Assembly (NCBI GenBank): GCA_963170055.1
Contig: CAUJGJ010000444.1
Coordinates: 8,613,118 to 8,677,117 of the forward strand
DNA from: Halisarca cf. caerulea
Taxonomy: Eukaryota > Porifera > Demospongiae > Chondrillida > Halisarcidae
Length of the DNA stretch: 64,000 nucleotides
Reading direction: 5' to 3'
Below the pieces are notes generated by a model. It was not told where the DNA came from. It did no database searches and saw only the letters and a program-made list of their open reading frames with translations. Both the position numbers and the translations under genes were made by a program. Positions 34,256-64,000 of the stretch are shown one piece after another. The number at the start of each line of letters is the position of its first letter. The first letter of the stretch is position 1.

Positions 34256-34689
34256 CTCAAAATGGCTGCACTTACATCAGCAGAGAATACCCCCTACTTT
34301 TAAATTCTTCTGTTTAGTGTGATGAAGGATTACAAGTCCCTTTTTTGTTCTCGAGTTCGCGCACCTGTAGATTGCTCGCGTCATTGTCCACTTTAGTGGA
34401 TCGTAGGCCCTAAAGTTCGAATTGTAAAAGTTTAAGTGATATTGTTCTAACTTGGTATGTGTATTACTTGTAGTAAGAATACACAATACACAAAGTTTCA
34501 ATGGCTAATGTACATGTACAAAAGGGCTACAATAGACGAAAGTCTTCTAAATAAATGTACAATGTTATACAGTGCTATACGATATTTTACAGTGAATTCA
34601 ATGGTGGCCGTGGTATCTCGCTGCCAAATCTTATCATGCAGTTCTTAGTTCGATACAGCTTATAAAATAAGGAATAACCCAAAGAGGAA

Positions 34690-35178
34690 TAGGCGTAGAA
34701 GAGCAGTGGTCCTCGCAGCAGTAGCTGGTACATTTCTGGATCTTCGGTGTGGCGCATACCCCGGCACCGTAGAGATTTTTGTAAAATGTCAGGGAAGTGC
34801 TTTTTAGCATATCATAAACTTAAAAGGAGCACCGTCGCACTTCTGCGCTCAAGACGCTTCCTTGATGAATGGACTGACATCAATTCCTTCATCAATTCTA
34901 GTCGCAAATCGTTGCGAGGTTCGTCTAATTGCTGTAACACACAGTACACCTTTGTAAAGGCTGGCGTACACATATACCTTTCCACGAAGTTGGCCTGAAA
35001 GGGTCACTCATAAGCAAGGAAGGTTAGAAAGTCACAAAAAAGAAAATTTTGCTCAATTTTGTGCCCGAAACAAGCCACAACAACGACGAGCCACTAAAGT
35101 GGATGGCGAACAATGATAATTATATATGCACAAATGTGAACATGCGCATCCACTATAGTGGATGACTAATCGAAAGGG
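34690..35178 (-). pseudogene. Possible piggyBac-like remnant
   Basis: The right edge reads CCACTATAGTGGATG...CGAAAGGG followed by TTAA (35179-35182). A GGG end next to TTAA is the signature of piggyBac insertion. A related CCACTTTAGTGGA palindrome lies at about 34389. The minus strand has an open stretch LDEPRNDLRLELMKELMSVH at about 34870-34930. I could not find the other terminus or catalytic motifs, so this is tentative. Confidence 0.35.
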
Positions 35179-35692
35179 TTAAGGATACAAAATATAGTAC
35201 TTAAATAAACAATTTCGTGACATTTTATATACGCGACATTGATGTAACATCACAGAAGTCACCATCTCTTCCCACTCTGTTGATACATAAAATTTGCAGT
35301 GTCATCTCAATGACACTTAATGATACATAAAGAGCAACCACTTATTTTTGATGTATAAAAGTAAGCACTGCCAGCAATCTGAACAAACAAAATATGGTTA
35401 TATATAAACACCCTGTGTCCACTTATAATCATACCTTAGAGTATCAAATAAGAAGTAGAATAAATTTTGGCTGGTAATACATGTTGGTGATCTTTTCAAA
35501 TATCGTTTTAAATGTTCCATGTCAATGCTGCTAGGAAGCTTTTCCCAGCTCCTAAGCAAAAAGAGAAATGCTCAGCTAGGCAATTATGAAACTGAAAATG
35601 ATATAATAATTATGCTAGCTAACTTTTCAATGTTGGATATCTTATATTATATTTTACAATGTCAGAAGGTATGTGGTGAAGGTTATTATATA

Positions 35693-35888
35693 CCGTATGT
35701 GCTTTAATTTTCGCAGGGCGTACATTTCGCGGATTTTGTCTTTTAGCGATTTTCGCATTTTAATATTCGTGGACGGCCATGTTTTGTCATTGCACAAGAG
35801 CCCGATCTAAATTTTTGCAGGTCTGAACTTTTGCGGATGGCTTCCTATCCGCGAATATTAAACCACGTGTAAATTAGAGCGTATACAG
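35693..35888. mobile_element. Short CCGTA-type MITE
   Basis: The 196-bp element begins CCGTATGTGCTTTAATTTTC and ends AATTAGAGCGTATACAG (imperfect inverted ends), with TA on both sides. Interior words TTTCGC, TTTTGCGG and CGCGAATATT recur in both orientations. Confidence 0.75.
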
Positions 35889-36188
35889 TATCATGACATA
35901 GCAACCAAGTGACTGTCAGGGAATGAAGTCCTACTATGCTACATTCCAATTGTAGTGTTACATTCTTTGGGAAGCCACTTAACCATGATGATGAATAGCA
36001 CATAGTTACACATAATGTATACATGTTACTATGTATATTTTATGTATATGTATATGTATGTGTATATTCATATGTATATGTTATTATGTATAGAGACATT
36101 AAACTTTGTAAGTTCCTGGGTGAGCAGAAATGCTCAGTAACTCTACAAGGAATCATTAAATTTGTCGAAAAGTTAGCTAAGTTAAACC

Positions 36189-59599
<23,411 letters not shown>

Positions 59600-59876
59600 G
59601 TATGTATTTCTTGGATGTACTTGTGGCTGCATAGCCGGGGTTCAATCTCGGTTAAAATTTTGAGGGGGGGGGGGGAGAGTTAGTGAAACATGCAATAGGG
59701 AACATGGACTACAGAATACAGAATGAGAAAATTAGCAGATTAATTACATAGCGAAGCAAGCTGCTTAGAGATTTCCTCTTGATCTTCATTTTTGGGGTTC
59801 AAGTGCAAAAAGAGCCAAAAACAGCAACCATTAATCTGCTATTTCAGTCCCTTTATTGCTTTCATTGAGACTTGGG

Positions 59877-59881
<5 letters not shown>

Positions 59882-59935
<54 letters not shown>
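59882..59935. repeat. (TA)n microsatellite
   Basis: About 54 bp of TA repeat. Confidence 0.95.
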
Positions 59936-59938
<3 letters not shown>

Positions 59939-60233
59939 TGAAAACCAGATAAAACAAAGTCGGTTAGTATGAAATATTGCATAACACAAACGAATAGTGA
60001 AAACAAGGTATCGCACAACATAATATTAAATGCTTCATCCGAAGAATTATGTGTATAGTGTAACTACTCTAAACTGAACACCCTTGGGACCAAAGAAATG
60101 GTTCAGTTTGGAGAGGTTTCCGGATTAGAGAGGTTCTGTATGTACAGCAAATATAGAGAGCAAGACTTGAAAACATGTCCAGTCTGGAGAGGTTTTCAGA
60201 ATACAGAGAGTTCGGTTTAGAGAGGTTTCACTG
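59936..60233. mobile_element. pogo/Tigger-like MITE
   Basis: The 298-bp element runs from CAGTGAAAACCAGATAAAAC to GTTTAGAGAGGTTTCACTG with TA on both sides. AGAGAGGTT words recur inside. Confidence 0.75.
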
Positions 60234-61021
60234 TATATATACATATTATTATATTATATACATATACATATCTCTGATCTCGCCAGCCCTTTCAAGCAGG
60301 GTGGGCCACCCAATTAAAATTGACTTAGACTGTTATTTAACTTTGAGTAGAGTCATTCCTTCTTTATTCAAATACTGAGTAGGTAGATTTGGTAAAACTG
60401 ACACTTTGTACATAATTTATATATCAGAATACTTGAGAGTGATTTTCCTTCTTCATAAGATTGGTATTAAGGCAGAGGAGTAACTCGATACTAATACAGA
60501 AGTGAATCAGGATAGTGGCAGCTGTGCACTAGACTACTACTGGGTTACGTGAATGCTATCGTCTTTTGAAATTAATTATTTTAAGCATAAATCTTCATAG
60601 GAATGAGTTAGCAATATTTGTTTTCAAACCAATTGCAATGTTTACACAATGTGTTATATATATAACCTGTAGTATTTACTTTTCTGCTTTTCAAGTGAAT
60701 AGTGTGTTGGTTGCAATTGGCAGTCCTCATGAGTAACTTGAATTACTTTTTTAGTACTGTGCATGTTATAAGTTGTCACCTATACAGGCCATGAATGAAC
60801 TTCAAGGTTTATGTTTACATTCATTTAGGTCAAATACGACAGAATGTGGCTGTTTTATAAGTTTCCTGGAGAAATGCTACTATACTGAAGAAACAGGGAA
60901 ACATACATTAATCCACACATGGATAGATTCTGTTTGTAATGTCATGTATGCTTATCTTGCATTAATAATGTTAACACCATATTGTGAACCATTAAAATAT
61001 TATTTAATACAATTTAACTAA
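60234..61021. other. Probable intron or intergenic sequence
   Basis: No exon of the FUT8-like gene and no repeat recognised. Confidence 0.4.
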
Positions 61022-61200
61022 GCATGTGCAAATTCGTACTCTCAATGGTACATGAGCTGCAACAGTTGGAAATTCAGTCAATATATCAATGTTTTGTAAA
61101 CAATCAGTGATTGTTTTGTGTTTAACTGTCCATTGTTTTCAAAACAATCCTTTGATGTTGCTTTTGATCTTGCCAAGAGGTGCCAATTTGTACAATATAT
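61022..61200. repeat. Dispersed repeat, copy 2 (first at 36700-36890)
   Basis: Same order and strand of shared blocks as the copy at 36.7 kb; about 24 kb apart. Confidence 0.85.
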
Positions 61201-61385
61201 ATTGGCTGTTTTTTTTTATCAAAATATATTTTAAGGTTGACATAATATGGTGTTTGTTATAATTATTGTGGAAAATTATATTTTCTTTATTGTTCTATTA
61301 TAGTCTATATAGGATTATGGTAGTCTGGCATTACTGAACCTTTCATACCTGAAAGTACGATTAATATTGTTTAGTACAATGTCCG

Positions 61386-62260
61386 CATGTGGGGCATACC
61401 CAGAATTGTTGTGATAGCACTCCTAAGTTTGCATAGTGATAAATGTTATATATTTTGAAGCCTATGAATTGATCACACATATATGTCATGATTTATAGGC
61501 CAATATTCGGGCTTATATGAAGCTGAATCCACATATATTATGTCGTTGTTGCTCAATCACATGCTGGCATGTGACTTTGTAATTTTAGTTTTCAGCTAGA
61601 TGCTATGTGAGGGAACAAGCTATAGACAGTTTCTTGGTGCCAACTTCGAGCCATTAAACAGGTTATTTTTACCCAGGCCAATCATTTTTAAGCCAGTCTG
61701 CATTGTGCTTGGCTTTTTCACTGTTTTCAAAACAATTCTGGAGAATTTGTAAGCAAAGTTTGTTATTGTGCTTAATCTTGGGCATTTTATTGGAGCTACT
61801 CAGGTTTTGAACCAGAAATGGGATATATATCAGGCAAGGCAAAACATGAGGGTGCCAGGATTACCTCATTTCTGATCAGCTGCAGTTTTCTCTTTGGTGT
61901 ACCAACAACAAACCAGGGACACAGAAATGCAACATATTTGAATGTATTATTGCTATTGGCTGACCTGTAGAGGTAACTAATTTGTTACCCCTACTGGTAA
62001 GGGTAACTAATTTGTTACGCTTACATTGTTTATGTCTCATATATATAACAGCTGCATTTTTGATACCCATAAAAAATAATTTGCCTCTACAAAAAATAAC
62101 CTGTTATTAGTAATATATATGCAGCATATCCATGTGGTGCATGGCAACACAAGGTTTACTCCTGTATTGAGTTACAACAACTTGAATGTTGTACTTTAAG
62201 CTTTAATTTGCAGATCTTGGCTTTGGAGTGGAGTTGTCCATGCCTCCATGTGGAAATTTA
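61386..62260. mobile_element. MITE type A (copy 3), interrupted by an AACAGGTTATT MITE
   Basis: Starts CCGCATGTGGGGCATACCCA and follows the order of 19871-20591 (GATGCTATGTGAGGGAACAAGC, GACAGTTTCTTGGTGCCAAC). It resumes after the insertion with CTTGGCTTTGGAGTGGAGTTG. The right end (CCATGCCTCCATGTGG) is worn. Confidence 0.8.
61657..62105. mobile_element. MITE, AACAGGTTATT family (copy 4, nested)
   Basis: From AACAGGTTATTTTTACCCAG to AAAAAATAACCTGTT, with ATTA on both sides (61653-61656, 62106-62109), a 4-bp duplication. Confidence 0.88.
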
Positions 62261-62445
62261 GTAAATTAATGTTTTATTATTATAATGTGTTAATTTTCCA
62301 ACAGCTACATATCACTACTATACGCGGCTATACTTATGGCATTGTAATACTGAAGATTTAGCAAGTCAGATCAATAAGTATTATACTAATATTATGCACA
62401 ATAATGAAGATGCATGGATTACACTATTGAAGATAATACGATTGT

Positions 62446-63262
<817 letters not shown>

Positions 63263-64000
63263 TACAAAATGGCAAACAACGACATTTAGACTGCATGAAC
63301 ACATTTAAGCTACACATCTGTTTATATTTCCACAAATTATTTGTCGATTTTCGATTCGATTTCCTGTCCATCGTTCGAATAATTGCCGCTTTTCGAGCAA
63401 ATGTATTTAGCAGTTATTCCTCTCAACTAAATCGAAACTTTGGCCTAGAGACACAGAATATAGACTAAACTGTCCCTAATAAGTCTACCCAATATTCTGC
63501 CAATGGGGATTTTGTTTACTGAAAGAGCTTTCAAGATAATCAACAAATAACCAGCAATAACTCTTTGGAAACTCGCAACATCTAAACTTCCATTAGTGAA
63601 AGGTTAAAGCATTCAATATAGATTACAATAAAGGACTCAAAATCTTCCTACGTTGATCCACTGATTTACTTGATGACATGGCATTTTGCAAGAAGAATTT
63701 GCTGAGCTAAGGGCCGATTATCACATGATAGTTATGTGACATGAGCTGTGATGTAGTCGCATATTTCCCTTACCGAAGTGTTTGAAGTGTTTGATCTCTG
63801 CAATGATTGATGCGTCGTAAGCGAGAGAAATTCAGTGGAGGAAGAACATCATGCGAAGAAGACAGACGATTTAACGAACCATAATATCGACGATTGAAGA
63901 AAAGCGAACTGAACATTTAGCGCCTGATTGGCGATATCGAAGAACAAGGTGCGTCACAGTAGGAATCTTTGTTTGATCTTAAATTCAAATAGAAAAGTCA
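63263..64000. other. Unassigned sequence at the right edge
   Basis: No gene, exon or repeat recognised. Confidence 0.4.

Overview
The window looks like AT-rich nuclear DNA from an aquatic invertebrate animal. Host genes are split by introns, and GT-AG boundaries can be placed so that protein homology and reading phase agree. The DNA is packed with TA, CA/TG and GATA microsatellites, non-LTR retrotransposons with a restriction-like endonuclease, Merlin, pogo/Tigger, hAT, Helitron and Ty3/Gypsy sequence, and many short inverted-repeat elements (MITEs). A sponge or another early-branching marine animal is my best guess. That is inference; nothing here fixes the species.

Host genes, all on the + strand. 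(1) 108-3190: last two exons of an APMAP/strictosidine-synthase-like beta-propeller gene. (2) 14412-15278: an apparently single-exon type II membrane protein that resembles a glycosyltransferase-like family and has an AATAAA signal just downstream. (3) 36189-59599, running off the window: an alpha-1,6-fucosyltransferase (FUT8)-like gene. Six exons with matching splice phase carry the GDP-fucose motifs. A candidate first exon carries the signal anchor. Its introns hold most of the repeats in the right half of the window.

Layout. 1-3.4 kb: APMAP-like 3' end. 4.0-9.4 kb: a 5'-truncated RT plus endonuclease retrotransposon between TA arrays, an inverted fragment of the same family, and an older LINE remnant. 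9.4-14.1 kb: hairpins and MITEs. 14.4-15.3 kb: glycosyltransferase-like gene. 16.3-23.85 kb: a dead minus-strand Ty3/Gypsy element with three DNA transposons inserted in it, one of them a Tigger element carrying a near-complete transposase. 23.9-35.9 kb: MITEs, a C2H2 scrap, Helitron, LINE and possible piggyBac remnants. 36-60 kb: FUT8-like gene, with a pogo-like two-gene transposon at 38.63-41.07 kb and Merlin remnants in introns. 60-64 kb: nested MITEs and an 0.8 kb TG array.

Three observations stand out. A pogo-like transposon carries a second, convergent gene with a HIRAN-like domain, and a separate MITE keeps a broken HIRAN-like start at the same distance from its terminus. Three hairpins share a 22-23 nt core although their stems are unrelated in sequence. 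A family of MITEs with CGCAGGT-type ends is flanked by 2-bp duplications that read TA, AT, TT or AA.
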